Source: Flavobacteriales bacterium (GTDB taxonomy: Bacteria > Bacteroidota > Bacteroidia > Flavobacteriales_F > PHOS-HE28). From it: a stretch of 64,000 bases of DNA. The position numbers were made by a program, and so were the translations under genes. The notes below the pieces were generated by a model that was not told the DNA's origin, searched no databases, and worked only from the letters and a program-made list of their open reading frames with translations. The stretch lies in the NCBI GenBank assembly GCA_020635725.1, contig JACJZF010000005.1, positions 198,718-262,717 on the forward strand. Direction: 5' to 3'. This document shows, in pieces, positions 52,881 through 62,732 of the stretch; position 1 is the first letter of the stretch, and every line of letters begins with the position of its first letter.

Positions 52881-53497
52881 TGCTGCTGCTCCCCTCCTTC
52901 TACTTCGGCAGCGTGGAGCATTACTGGTTGTTGGCGAAGCATCCGCAGGCACTCATCGACACCGGCGAGCATTACGTTCGGCAGAGCTACCGCACACGCA
53001 CAACCATCATCGGACCGAACGGCGTCCACGACCTGAGCGCGCAGATCATCCACGGACATGGAGCCAAGTTGCCCATGCGCGAGGTGCGATTGAGCCGAGC
53101 CGAAACCTGGCCGCAGCAGCACCTCCACGCCATCCGCAGCGCCTACGGCAAATCGCCGTGGTTCATCCATTACGTCGACGAGATCGAGCAGGTGCTGATG
53201 AAACGCCATGAGCGGCTCATCGACCTGAACAGGGATACGCTTCGATTGGGCATGAAATGGCTCGGGCTCAGCACCGAGGTGCTCACTTCGGAAGCCTTTG
53301 TCGAGGACGTCTCAGAGATGATCGATCTGCGCACTTCCTTTCATCCGAAGAAGCCGTTGCCCAGCCACGTGGAGCAGGTACCGCCCTATACCCAGGTGTT
53401 CGCTGATCGCCACGGATTTAAGCCGCGCATGAGCGTGATCGACCTGGTCTGCAACCAGGGCCCAGCCGCTGCGGAAGCGCTCCGTGCGCCGTACTAG
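52880..53497 (+). CDS. WbqC-like family protein
   Basis: 205 aa from ATG 52880, which overlaps the mnmE stop by one base (an adjacent GTG at 52877 is also possible). WbqC features: LLPSFYFGSVEHYWLLAKH at the N-terminus, QSYRTRTTIIGPNGVHDLSAQI and the C-terminal VIDLVCNQGP. The family is found in polysaccharide loci and in Bacteroidetes housekeeping settings; its activity is not established. Coupled to mnmE by overlap. Confidence 0.87.
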   Translation: MLLLPSFYFGSVEHYWLLAKHPQALIDTGEHYVRQSYRTRTTIIGPNGVHDLSAQIIHGHGAKLPMREVRLSRAETWPQQHLHAIRSAYGKSPWFIHYVDEIEQVLMKRHERLIDLNRDTLRLGMKWLGLSTEVLTSEAFVEDVSEMIDLRTSFHPKKPLPSHVEQVPPYTQVFADRHGFKPRMSVIDLVCNQGPAAAEALRAPY

Positions 53498-53540
53498 AGG
53501 TTGATTTTTACCGTTGCAACTTCCGACCTATTTTGCACGC

Positions 53541-54491
53541 ATGATGCGTCATCTCGCTCTCGCCGGGTGCATCTGGCTGAATGTGGCCGGAGCCTTGGCC
53601 CAGAGCCCCGCAGCAGAGCGCGAATGGTCGGAGGCGCAGCGGCTCGATAGCTTGGGGAAGCCCAAGCAGGCCGTGCGGATCCTGGACCGTCTCGTTTCTG
53701 ACGGCGCCTATGCCTACCGGGCGCGCCTCATGCGCAGCTCGATTCGCTACGGCGATCAGGAGACCCGCCCCGGTGCCTTCGAGGACCTGTCTGAAGCGAT
53801 GCGTCTGGAGCCGGACAGCATGGCGCCCTACATCAACCGCGGGAGCTATTACCTCGAAGGCGGCATGACCGATCGGGCGCTCGCCGATTACCAAGAGGCG
53901 CTGAAAAGGGCGTACGATGGCCCGGACAGCGTAACGGCATTCCTGAATATCGGTTCCGCGCATACCCAGGTGCGCCGGTTCCGTGAAGCCGTGGAAGCGT
54001 ACGATCGGGCCTTGGCGATCTCACCGGATGACTGGGCCTCTCTGTCCAACAAGGCCGCCACCATCGATGAGCTCGGGCGCGCGGATGAGGCCCGCTCCAT
54101 CTACCTGAGGCTGCTCGAGATGAAGCCCGAGGAGATACCGATCCTGAACAACCTGGGCTTCTTGGCCAATGGGCAGGGCCACTACGAAGAGGCCATGGAC
54201 TGGTTCGAACGGGCGCGGAAGCTGGTGCCGGACGACCCGTACGTGCTGAACAACCTCGGCTATGCCCAGTTGATGTCGGCCCGCACCGACGATGCGCTGC
54301 GCAACGTGCAGCGCTCCATCAAGCTGATGCCGAGCAACAGCTACGCGCACCGCAACCTGGGGCTCGTGCTGAAGGCGCGCGGCGAGAAGGACAAGGCCTG
54401 CGATGCCTTCGAGGAAGCGCTTCGGCTTGGTTTCACGAAGCAATACGGTCCGGAGGTGGATGATCTGCGCCGCCAATACTGTGCCCCATGA
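53541..54491 (+). CDS. Exported TPR-repeat protein
   Basis: 316 aa from ATG 53541, giving signal peptide MMRHLALAGCIWLNVAGALAQ. About seven TPR helices follow (for example AFLNIGSAHTQVRRFREAVEAY and YVLNNLGYAQLMSARTDDALRN). The C-terminal signature LGFTKQYGPEVDDLRRQYC is shared with the next gene. A likely periplasmic or surface scaffold. TATTTTG at 53529 is a possible -7 element with one base missing. First gene of a five-gene run with almost no gaps. Confidence 0.82.
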   Translation: MMRHLALAGCIWLNVAGALAQSPAAEREWSEAQRLDSLGKPKQAVRILDRLVSDGAYAYRARLMRSSIRYGDQETRPGAFEDLSEAMRLEPDSMAPYINRGSYYLEGGMTDRALADYQEALKRAYDGPDSVTAFLNIGSAHTQVRRFREAVEAYDRALAISPDDWASLSNKAATIDELGRADEARSIYLRLLEMKPEEIPILNNLGFLANGQGHYEEAMDWFERARKLVPDDPYVLNNLGYAQLMSARTDDALRNVQRSIKLMPSNSYAHRNLGLVLKARGEKDKACDAFEEALRLGFTKQYGPEVDDLRRQYCAP

Positions 54492-55426
54492 GACTGCTGC
54501 TGGCCCTTGCTGCCGCGGCCCTGGTGGGCACCGGCACCGCCCAGGAGGCGGATTCCACCCTCCTGCGGATCGCCAAGGACCACAAGGCGAAATCGGAATG
54601 CAAGGAGCTGGAGCGGGTGCTCGCACCGCTGCTGCGAAGGGAGCCGCCCGATGTGGAGGCGCTGCTCCTGCGCTCCGGGTGCGGCCTGCGCGACCAGGAG
54701 GATGTGCAGCGCCACCTGCGCACCATGCAGGACTTGCTCGACCAGGACCCGCGCTCCTACACGGTGCTCATGGTCCGTGGCGACCTGTACAACGACCTGC
54801 GCATGTTCGACCGGGCCGAGGCCGACCTCTCCATGGCCGTGGATGCCGCACCGGACAGCGCGGCGCTGGTTCGTGCGCTGAACGCGCGCGCCTGGAACCG
54901 CTTGCAGACCATGAAGCACGCCGAGGCCCGCGCCGATTGCGAGCGCGCGCTCGCGCTGGACAGTGTGAGCGTGGCCGCGATCAACAACATGGCCCTGGCA
55001 GCCAATGGCGTGGGCGATACGGCCCTGGCTTTCCGCATGCTGAAGACCCTGGTGCGCTTGAAGCCCGAAGACACGGTGGGCTACATCAACACGGGTTTCT
55101 TCCTCGGCGGGCTGGGCCGGCATCAGGAGGCCCTGGCCTATTACGATGATGCCGAGCGACATGGCGCCAAGGATTCCCGCTTCTTCAACAACCGCGGGTT
55201 CTCGCGCATCGGCGTAGGCGATCTGAAAGGCGCGCGCAAGGACATCGAGCGCTCCATCGACCTGAACAAGAACAACCCGTACGCTTACCGCAACCTGGCC
55301 CACCTCGAACTCGCCGCCAAACACGCCGAAGCCGCATGCGCCGCCATGGAGCGGGCCTTGGAGCTCGGCTTCACCCGCATGTACGGCGAGGAGATGACCC
55401 AAATGAGACGCACCCATTGCAATTGA
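54488..55426 (+). CDS. Exported TPR-repeat protein, paralogue of the preceding gene
   Basis: 312 aa, starting in an ATGA overlap. Signal peptide MRLLLALAAAALVGTGTAQ. TPR units such as FFNNRGFSRIGVGDLKGARKD and YAYRNLAHLELAAKHAEAAC lead to the C-terminal LGFTRMYGEEMTQMRRTHC, the same pattern LGFT-x2-YG-x-E-x5-R-x2-C-like ending as its neighbour. Tandem duplication is likely. The MORN protein gene follows after 3 bases. Confidence 0.82.
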   Translation: MRLLLALAAAALVGTGTAQEADSTLLRIAKDHKAKSECKELERVLAPLLRREPPDVEALLLRSGCGLRDQEDVQRHLRTMQDLLDQDPRSYTVLMVRGDLYNDLRMFDRAEADLSMAVDAAPDSAALVRALNARAWNRLQTMKHAEARADCERALALDSVSVAAINNMALAANGVGDTALAFRMLKTLVRLKPEDTVGYINTGFFLGGLGRHQEALAYYDDAERHGAKDSRFFNNRGFSRIGVGDLKGARKDIERSIDLNKNNPYAYRNLAHLELAAKHAEAACAAMERALELGFTRMYGEEMTQMRRTHCN

Positions 55427-55429
55427 ACC

Positions 55430-58400
55430 ATGAGCATTCGCTTTCTGCTGCCTTTCCTGCTGCTGCCTTTGTCCGCCTCACCCCAATCGATGCTGGACCG
55501 CGGTCATGGCCACGCCATGATGCGCGAGGCCGATGAAGCCCTGGCCCGGTCCGATGCCGACGCCGCCCTGAACAAGCTTGCCACGGTGAACCGGAACGAC
55601 TCCCTGTACGAGCGCGTCGTGCTCAAGCGTGTCTCCATCCTGATCGATGAGAACAGCCTGAGCGATGCCGAACGACTCTGCCGCGCAGGCATGCAGCTGA
55701 AAGGCGAGAACTCCAGCTATTTCCAGATCATGCGCGCCGCCATCCTGCTCGATCTGGAGCGCCCCCAAGATGCCATCGCGGCGTGCGACTCGGCCATTCG
55801 GGAGCTGCCCGGCAACTTCCGCGTTCGGCATATCCGGGCCAAGGCGCTGGGCAAGAAAGGCGACCGCGCCGGCGAGCTGGTGCAGGCCATGGATAATGCC
55901 AAGCGCTTCCCCTACCAGCGCGATGCCCACCTCCTGCTCGGCGACATCGCCATGAGCGAGGAGCGGCTGGCGCAGGCCGCAATGGCCTACATGATGGCGC
56001 AGATCGTGCGATTCGAGGACCCGAAGGCCGAGTCGACGCTGATCCGCTATGACCAGATGCTGGGCGGCACCAGCGAGTTCGAGCACGCCGGCTACGATCT
56101 ATCCCCAGCGGGTGATGACCTCGCCGACCTCGACCTCATCATCAAGAGCAAGGTGGCCATGGACAAGAAGTACAAGGTGAAGCCCGACCTCGCCTATCCC
56201 ACCTGCCGCCAATCGCACGTGCTCTTCACCTCCATTGCCGAGCGCAAGAACGCCGAAGCGGGCTTCTATGAACGGTTCTACGGTCCGCTGATCAAGGCCA
56301 TCATGGATCAGGGCCGATTCGAGGGATACGTGTACCACTGCCTCGCCTCCAGCACCAATGAACAGGTGAAGAGCGTGGCCACGAAGAACCGCGCCAAGGT
56401 CGATGAGTTCCGGCGCTGGCTCCCCTCGGTGCTGGTGCCCATGTATCAGGTGTTCCCCGAGACCGAAGGCGGTCCTTCGCTGGTGCACTACTTCAACGAC
56501 AACGAGGACCTGCTGGCGTATGGCCCGGGTGATATCGGCGCTGGCCTCAACACGGGCGATTGGGTCGCCTTCAGCCCGGGCGGCCGGATAAGCGGCCGTG
56601 GATCGTTCAACAGCAGCGGCAAGCGCGATGGGCGCTGGGAGCATTGGAACGCCGCCGGCGGCATCGAGACCCAGAGCGACTACAGCAATGGCAAGTACCA
56701 TGGCGTGCTGATCAGCTACCACGACATCGGCACCAAGTCCGATAGCGCCGTGCTGCACGATGATCTGCGCGATGGTCCGACCTGCTTCTATTACCGCATG
56801 GGTGGTGCGCGGGTGTGCAAGGTTGGCGTGAAGGGCGAATGGAACGGGCCGGTCACCGAGTACCACCCGGCCGGCATGGCGGAATGGACCTACGCGCTGA
56901 AGGCCGGCAAGACCGACGGCCCAGTGCGACAGACCCGTGCGGACGGATCCTTGCAGTATGAGGGAACATTCACGAATGGCGACCGCATCGGCAAGCACGT
57001 GGAGCACCACATCACCGGCGTGCCACAATCAGAGGTCACCTACGTTGGCGGGAAGGGCGATGGCCCGCTCCTGACCTGGCACCCCAGCGGCGCGAAGAAG
57101 CAGGAGGCGACGTTGAAAGCCGGCACGATGGTGGGCGAGCGACTCACCTATGATGAGTGGGGCACTTTGCGCGAAGTGGAGCGCTTCGGAGAGAATGGGA
57201 AGCTCCAAGGGCTTTACGAGGATTACAACCCGGATGGGACCAAGGCCTCGGTGATGGACTACAACCGCGGGCTGCTCATGCGCTACACCTACTATAGCCG
57301 CGAAGGCAAGGTGCTCAGCGAAGGAACGCGGTCCAAGGGCCGATTCCAGTTCAAGGGATACAACGCCGATGGCGGATTACGCGTGGAGGGGATCTATCTC
57401 GATGAGGGACTCAAGGATGGGCCATGGAAGTACTACCAGCCCGATGGGACCATCGAGATCGAGGAGGATTTCGACAAGGGCAAGGAGATCGGCGTGCACA
57501 AGTACTACGATGCTGGCGGGGTGCTCGCGCGCCAGGATGAGCACTACGAGAAGGACGGCACGCCCTATTCGAAGTTCACGCGGCAATACCACTCAGGCCA
57601 GGCCCGCGAGATCGGCTTCTTCAAGAACGGAACGGTCGAAGGTGTGCTGCGGCGCTACTTCCCCGATGGCGCCCTGCGCAGCGAGGAGTACTACGCCGAT
57701 GGCGATCAACTCGGCTGGCAGGACTATTACGACTCCAAGGGCAAGCGCGTCTATTCCGAACGGATCGATGAGGGCGCCATCGCCGAGCGGGTCAACTATG
57801 ATTCCGAGGGCGTCGAGTACGAACGCATCGTGGTGGCCCCTGGCGCCTTCGAGATGGTCGCCCACTACCCCGATGGCAAGGTGATGCTGCGCTTGCAGAT
57901 GATGAACGGCTGGCTCAATGGCAAGGCTGCCTGGTACTACCCCGATGGCAAAGTGGAGACGGAAGGCGCGCACCTGAACGGCAAGAAGCACGGCGCTTGG
58001 ACCTCCTTCCATCCGAATGGGAAGAAGCGCAGCGAGGTCAGCTATGTCCTCGGCGAAGAAGATGGCAGCTCGAAGCGGTATCACGCCGACGGCAGCCTGC
58101 TCTCCGAAGCCACCTACCGTATGGGCCGCGAGGAGGGCGTTTCCCGCGAGTACCACCACACCGGCAAGATCTCCTTCCTGAGAGAGTATCAGTTTGGCGA
58201 GCTCCATGGGCGTGTGATCAGCCACACCCACGACGGCGTGCCCCAGCTGGTGCGCTTCTACCACAAAGGCCATATGGTGGCCTACGGATCGCCCATGGCC
58301 GATGGCAGCGTGAAGGATACGGTGCGGCTCAGCGGCGGCATCCATCAGATCGAATCGCACTTCCCCGACGGCACCCTTTCGCGGCGGATGACCTACCGCA

Positions 58401-58717
58401 ACGGCGAGCTCGATGGCGTCTTCGAGGAGTACCATGCCAACGGGCAGCTCATGGAGAAGGCCGAATACAAGACTGGGTACGTGCAGGGAACGAGCACCGA
58501 GTACCACGCCAACGGCAAAGTGATGGAGACCATCCCCTATGTGAATGGCGCGGTGCACGGCGAGCGGGTCCTGTACTGGGACAATGGCCAGGTGCGCGAG
58601 CGGATGAATTACGTCCAGGGCCAGTTGCATGGACCGTGGTCGCAGCATGACCGCACCGGCAAGCGCGTGGCCTTGTATCAAATGCGGAACGATGACATCA
58701 TCCGGGTCGGTGAGTAA
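55430..58717 (+). CDS. Giant exported TPR/MORN-repeat protein
   Basis: 1095 aa with signal peptide MSIRFLLPFLLLPLSASPQ. Residues about 25-220 are TPR-like helices (DAIAACDSAIRELPGNFRVRHI). A linker of about 100 residues follows, and from about residue 375 to the end roughly two dozen MORN_2-type repeats of 22-24 residues occur (WKYYQPDGTIEIEEDFDKGK, WYYPDGKVETEGAHLNGK, EEYHANGQLMEKAEYKTG). MORN_2 repeats form extended beta-sheets at surfaces. No enzymatic domain. Its length and repeat number are large for the family. The next gene overlaps it by 8 bases. Confidence 0.87.
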   Translation: MSIRFLLPFLLLPLSASPQSMLDRGHGHAMMREADEALARSDADAALNKLATVNRNDSLYERVVLKRVSILIDENSLSDAERLCRAGMQLKGENSSYFQIMRAAILLDLERPQDAIAACDSAIRELPGNFRVRHIRAKALGKKGDRAGELVQAMDNAKRFPYQRDAHLLLGDIAMSEERLAQAAMAYMMAQIVRFEDPKAESTLIRYDQMLGGTSEFEHAGYDLSPAGDDLADLDLIIKSKVAMDKKYKVKPDLAYPTCRQSHVLFTSIAERKNAEAGFYERFYGPLIKAIMDQGRFEGYVYHCLASSTNEQVKSVATKNRAKVDEFRRWLPSVLVPMYQVFPETEGGPSLVHYFNDNEDLLAYGPGDIGAGLNTGDWVAFSPGGRISGRGSFNSSGKRDGRWEHWNAAGGIETQSDYSNGKYHGVLISYHDIGTKSDSAVLHDDLRDGPTCFYYRMGGARVCKVGVKGEWNGPVTEYHPAGMAEWTYALKAGKTDGPVRQTRADGSLQYEGTFTNGDRIGKHVEHHITGVPQSEVTYVGGKGDGPLLTWHPSGAKKQEATLKAGTMVGERLTYDEWGTLREVERFGENGKLQGLYEDYNPDGTKASVMDYNRGLLMRYTYYSREGKVLSEGTRSKGRFQFKGYNADGGLRVEGIYLDEGLKDGPWKYYQPDGTIEIEEDFDKGKEIGVHKYYDAGGVLARQDEHYEKDGTPYSKFTRQYHSGQAREIGFFKNGTVEGVLRRYFPDGALRSEEYYADGDQLGWQDYYDSKGKRVYSERIDEGAIAERVNYDSEGVEYERIVVAPGAFEMVAHYPDGKVMLRLQMMNGWLNGKAAWYYPDGKVETEGAHLNGKKHGAWTSFHPNGKKRSEVSYVLGEEDGSSKRYHADGSLLSEATYRMGREEGVSREYHHTGKISFLREYQFGELHGRVISHTHDGVPQLVRFYHKGHMVAYGSPMADGSVKDTVRLSGGIHQIESHFPDGTLSRRMTYRNGELDGVFEEYHANGQLMEKAEYKTGYVQGTSTEYHANGKVMETIPYVNGAVHGERVLYWDNGQVRERMNYVQGQLHGPWSQHDRTGKRVALYQMRNDDIIRVGE

Positions 58718-60617
58718 GAAGCGCGCCCTGTTGGCTCTGGCCGTGATCGGCATCGCCGGCGCGGCGACTGGTCAGTCCTCGGAGGAATTGCTCGTGCGCA
58801 TGCGACGCGCCTGGCAGGACCAATCCTCCGTGTATCTCGTGCGCAACAGCACCTACCGCATCACCAAGGGCGAGAAGGGCTACGTGGCCTATCGGGAGAC
58901 CGTGGAGGAAGAGCTCATGCTCAAGGACCCCACAGGTGCGGCACAGCAGGAAACGGTGCACTACAGTACGCTCTTCCCGCTGAAGCGGCTCGAGGCCTGG
59001 ACCATGGTGCCCCAAGGCAAGGGCTACCGGCGTATGCCCGTGCGGGACATCGAGCATCGGGACTCGCGCGAGTCGCACATCTTCCACGATGATTCCCGCG
59101 TGGCCAGCTTCCTCATGCCCGGCCTGGTATCGGGAGCGATCGCGCACATCGAGCACGAGGTGTCGTACGCCGATGCGCGCTTCGTCGGCGGCCACTTCTT
59201 CACGAGCAACCGGCCCACCGTGCTCAGCACCCTCACCGTGGTGAGCGATCCGGGCATCGAGGTCGACCTGCTCACCTTCCACATGGCCGACAGCCTCCTG
59301 GAGCGGAGCGATGCGATGGAGAAAGGGAAGCGCGTGCAGCGGATCACCATGCGCGATATTCCGTCGATGCTGTATGAGGATGATGGGCCCTCGCCCCGGT
59401 ACTACGCGCCGCATGCGCAGATCGTGGTGCGCCTGCCCGGCGCCACGGGCTCCGGCCTGGATCAGCTCTACGCCTGGTACAGCGAGCACATCAAGGACAC
59501 CTTCCGCGAGCCGTCGGCCGGCTTGCGCGCGCTGAGCGACTCCATCGTGGGCGATGCCGCCACCGAGATCGAGAAGGCGGCCCGCATCTACCGCTGGGTG
59601 CAGGACCGCATCCATTACGTGGCGATCGAGGATGGCATGAACGGGCTGGTGCCCGCCCCCGCCGATGAGGTCTGCCGCTCCCGCTACGGCGACTGCAAGG
59701 GCATGAGCAATCTCATGCACGCGCTGATGAAGGCGCAGGGGCTCGATGCCCGGCTTGCCTGGGTTGGCACGCGGGACCTGCCCTATGCCTATTCCGAGCT
59801 GCCCACGGCCTCGGTGGATAACCACATGATCGTGGCGCTGCGCTCCGGCGACACCACCCTGTTCCTCGATGGCACCGCGCAGAACAACGCATTCGGCGTA
59901 CCCAGCGGGTTCACCCAGGGCAAGGAGACCCTGGTGAGCGATGGCCCCGACCGCTACAGCGTGATGCGCATTCCCGTGATGCCCGCCGCCTTCTCTACCG
60001 TGGTCGACTCCGTGTGGGTGCGCCTCGAAGGCGATGCGCTCATCGGCACGGGCGTGGCGCGGTTCTCCGGCTACGAGCGCTACGACCTCTCCTACTACCT
60101 CAAGTCCGTGCCGCCGGCACGCAAGGATGAGCTGCTGCGCGCCACGCTCATGAAGGGCTCCAACAAGTTCCTGCTCGACGATTGCACCATCACGGGCCTC
60201 GATGACGCCTCCGCGCCGCTCACCCTCCAGTATTCGTTCCGCATACCCGACCACGCGCGGGTCGCGGGCAACAAACGCTACGTGCCGCTGATGCTGAGCG
60301 ACCCGTGGAAGGACAAACGGGCGCGCAACGGGCGCCGCCTGGCCATTGAGGTGGAACACCGAGCCCAGCACGACTACGTGGTGCAGCTCACCCTGCCGCC
60401 CGGCGCGAGCTGCTCCGGGGTGCCCGTGGCAGGCCAAAACGGCAACGACCACTTCGGCTATTCCATGGAGATCGCCGGGAATGGCACGGCCATCACCAGC
60501 CGGTCCCTCTTCACCTTGGAGGACCTCATGCTCGACGAGCGCCTGCCCGAATGGCGGAGCACCAACGTGGAGCTCATGAAAGACCTCGGACGCACTCTCG
60601 TGATCGAAACTCCTTAG
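58710..60617 (+). CDS. Exported DUF3857/transglutaminase-like protein
   Basis: 635 aa from GTG 58710, the only start that leads straight into a signal peptide (SKKRALLALAVIGIAGAATGQ preceded by the start). The N-terminal DUF3857 domain (to ~270) is followed by a transglutaminase-like core with triad Cys329 in YGDCKGMS, His372 in VDNHMIV and Asp387 in FLDGT. The C-terminal beta domain is typical of this exported Bacteroidetes family. It may act as a protease or cross-linking enzyme; no substrate is known. It overlaps the MORN gene and precedes a relative by 14 bases. Confidence 0.83.
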   Translation: MSKKRALLALAVIGIAGAATGQSSEELLVRMRRAWQDQSSVYLVRNSTYRITKGEKGYVAYRETVEEELMLKDPTGAAQQETVHYSTLFPLKRLEAWTMVPQGKGYRRMPVRDIEHRDSRESHIFHDDSRVASFLMPGLVSGAIAHIEHEVSYADARFVGGHFFTSNRPTVLSTLTVVSDPGIEVDLLTFHMADSLLERSDAMEKGKRVQRITMRDIPSMLYEDDGPSPRYYAPHAQIVVRLPGATGSGLDQLYAWYSEHIKDTFREPSAGLRALSDSIVGDAATEIEKAARIYRWVQDRIHYVAIEDGMNGLVPAPADEVCRSRYGDCKGMSNLMHALMKAQGLDARLAWVGTRDLPYAYSELPTASVDNHMIVALRSGDTTLFLDGTAQNNAFGVPSGFTQGKETLVSDGPDRYSVMRIPVMPAAFSTVVDSVWVRLEGDALIGTGVARFSGYERYDLSYYLKSVPPARKDELLRATLMKGSNKFLLDDCTITGLDDASAPLTLQYSFRIPDHARVAGNKRYVPLMLSDPWKDKRARNGRRLAIEVEHRAQHDYVVQLTLPPGASCSGVPVAGQNGNDHFGYSMEIAGNGTAITSRSLFTLEDLMLDERLPEWRSTNVELMKDLGRTLVIETP

Positions 60618-60631
60618 CCTACTCCTCGCAC

Positions 60632-62596
60632 ATGCGTATCCTCCTCGCCTCGCTGGCCGCCGCCACCGCCCTTACCGCCACGGCGCAGCACAGCCTGCTC
60701 ACCAGCTATGACTGGGACCCGGCCCCTGCGATCCCCGATGGCCTGCGCCAGGGCACCGACTCGGATGTGCTCCTGAAGCGCAACTCGATCTCGCAGTACG
60801 ATGACTCCGGCCAGGAACTCGCCTTCTACGAGCTCTTCCACCTGCAGCGCTACGCGCATGATGAGGCATCGGTGGAGGCCAACAAGACCATGGAGATCAG
60901 CGTGGGCCATATCGAGCGCATCATCCGGATCAAGGCCCGCTCGGTCTCGGCCGATGGCACCGTGCATGAGCTCGGCGAGAGCGCCTTCAAGCGGCGCGTG
61001 GATGACGAGGACAACCGCGAGAAGCTCTACTTCGCCTTCGAGGGGCTGCAGCCCGGCAGCATCGTGGAGTACATGATGCTCTGCAAGCAGAGCGGGGACA
61101 TCCAAGGCGACATCACGCGGATGCAGTTCAACATACCGGTGGTGGAGCAACGGTACGAGCTCCTGGTGCCGAAGGGATGGCAGTTCGCCTTCAAAGGATA
61201 CAACGGCGTGCCCCAGCCGGAAATCGACACGACGCATGCCGGCATCACGCGCCACCACCTGCTGCTTACCGACACCCCGGAGCTGCCCGATGAGAAGAGC
61301 GCCATGCCCGGCCGCTACCAGCGTTACATCATCTCGAAGGTGGATGCCATACCCGATCGCGGGCTGCGCGACATCAGCGGCTATGTCACCGCCACACGGA
61401 ACTACCACAAGGCGCTGTATCCCGAGCTGAGCAAGGGCACGCAGCGCTCCCTCGCCTCGCTCATCAAGAAGATGGGCCTCTCCTACGCGCGCGATGAAGA
61501 GGACCGCATCCGGACCATGAACAGGTACATCCGCGGGAACTTCCGCATGACCGAGAACGGCAGCGCCCAGCTCAGCGACCTCGATGAGATCCTGCGAACC
61601 GGCAACTGCAGCCAATTCGGCCTGCAACGGCTCTACGCCAACCTTTTCCGCGAGGCCGGGATCGTGCACGAGACCGTGGTGACGAGCGATCGGGAGGAGA
61701 TGCCCTTCGACCCCGACTTCGAGGCCTTCAACTACCTCAACGACATGAGCTTCTATTTCCCGGGGATCGGCAAGTACCTGGATCCCGCCGCCTTCGGCCT
61801 GGGCCTGGGCTACCTGCCCACCGAGAACATGGGCACCCACGCGCTCTTCATCAAGAACGTGGATGTGGGCGGCCTCTGGGCCGGCGTGGGTTCCATCAAG
61901 CGCATCCCGGAGCTGCCCGCGGAGAGCACGCGCCACGACCTCGACATCGGCGTGACGATCAGCGAGGACGGCGGCGAAGCGACCATCACCGTGGTGAATG
62001 AGCTCACGGGCTATTACGCCAGCTTCACGCAGAACTACTGGCCCTTCCTGCAAGAGGAGCAGCGGAAGGAAGTGATCGACAATCACCTGAACCACCTGAT
62101 CGAAGGCGCCAGCGAGGAGAAGGTGGAAGTCGAGAATGCCGAGCAGCAATATTTCGGCGTGAAGCCCCTCACCTTCCGCGGCACGGTGACCACGCCGCTT
62201 TACACCAGCCGGGCCGGCGACGACCTCATCCTGAAGGTCGGGGAGCTCATCGGGCCGCAGATGGAGATGTACCAGGAGAAGGAACGCGCCTTGCCCGTGG
62301 ATGAAGGATTCAACCGGTACTACGATCGCCGGATCAGGATCACCGTGCCTAAAGGGTGGAACGTAGAGGACCTCTCACCGTTGATGATCCACAAGACCCT
62401 CGAATTCGATGGCAAGGTGCAAGCCGAGTACAAGAGCACCGCAACCCTGCAGGATGGCCAGGTGCTGGTGGAGGCGATCGAGTACTACCGGTCCACCCAT
62501 GTGCCCTTGGAGCAATTCGAGGATTACCGGGCGGTGATCAATGCCGCGGCCGACTTCAACAAGCGGGCGTTGCTGCTGCACCCGGTGAAGCCGTGA
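60632..62596 (+). CDS. Exported DUF3857/transglutaminase-like protein, second copy
   Basis: 654 aa from ATG 60632, signal peptide MRILLASLAAATALTATAQ. DUF3857 features include LVPKGWQFAFKGYNGVPQPE. The transglutaminase core has Cys326 in TGNCSQFGLQRL and a candidate His403 in GTHALFI; the acidic third residue is not certain. It is related to the preceding protein in domain order but diverged. Last gene of the TPR-TPR-MORN-DUF3857-DUF3857 operon. Confidence 0.8.
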   Translation: MRILLASLAAATALTATAQHSLLTSYDWDPAPAIPDGLRQGTDSDVLLKRNSISQYDDSGQELAFYELFHLQRYAHDEASVEANKTMEISVGHIERIIRIKARSVSADGTVHELGESAFKRRVDDEDNREKLYFAFEGLQPGSIVEYMMLCKQSGDIQGDITRMQFNIPVVEQRYELLVPKGWQFAFKGYNGVPQPEIDTTHAGITRHHLLLTDTPELPDEKSAMPGRYQRYIISKVDAIPDRGLRDISGYVTATRNYHKALYPELSKGTQRSLASLIKKMGLSYARDEEDRIRTMNRYIRGNFRMTENGSAQLSDLDEILRTGNCSQFGLQRLYANLFREAGIVHETVVTSDREEMPFDPDFEAFNYLNDMSFYFPGIGKYLDPAAFGLGLGYLPTENMGTHALFIKNVDVGGLWAGVGSIKRIPELPAESTRHDLDIGVTISEDGGEATITVVNELTGYYASFTQNYWPFLQEEQRKEVIDNHLNHLIEGASEEKVEVENAEQQYFGVKPLTFRGTVTTPLYTSRAGDDLILKVGELIGPQMEMYQEKERALPVDEGFNRYYDRRIRITVPKGWNVEDLSPLMIHKTLEFDGKVQAEYKSTATLQDGQVLVEAIEYYRSTHVPLEQFEDYRAVINAAADFNKRALLLHPVKP

Positions 62597-62713
62597 GCGG
62601 ATCTGTTCCGCGGCGCAGGACCGCCTGATCCCCGGAACGAGGAACGCGATCATTCCTTCGGTGAGCGGTCATCCGTGCGCGCTGCCCGGCTGGGCGCCTG
62701 CATCGCGGCGCGA

Positions 62714-62721
62714 TACCTTCG
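62714..62721 (+). promoter_or_regulatory. Candidate -7 element (TACCTTCG)
   Basis: TACCTTCG lies 11 bases before the ATG of the T9SS cargo protein, one base from TAnnTTTG. Confidence 0.35.
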
Positions 62722-62732
62722 CCATCCATCCC

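Noticed and set aside
60614..62149. 511-codon minus-strand open frame opposite the second DUF3857 gene
   Set aside because: Antisense shadow with no domain; the plus-strand gene has a signal peptide and known motifs.
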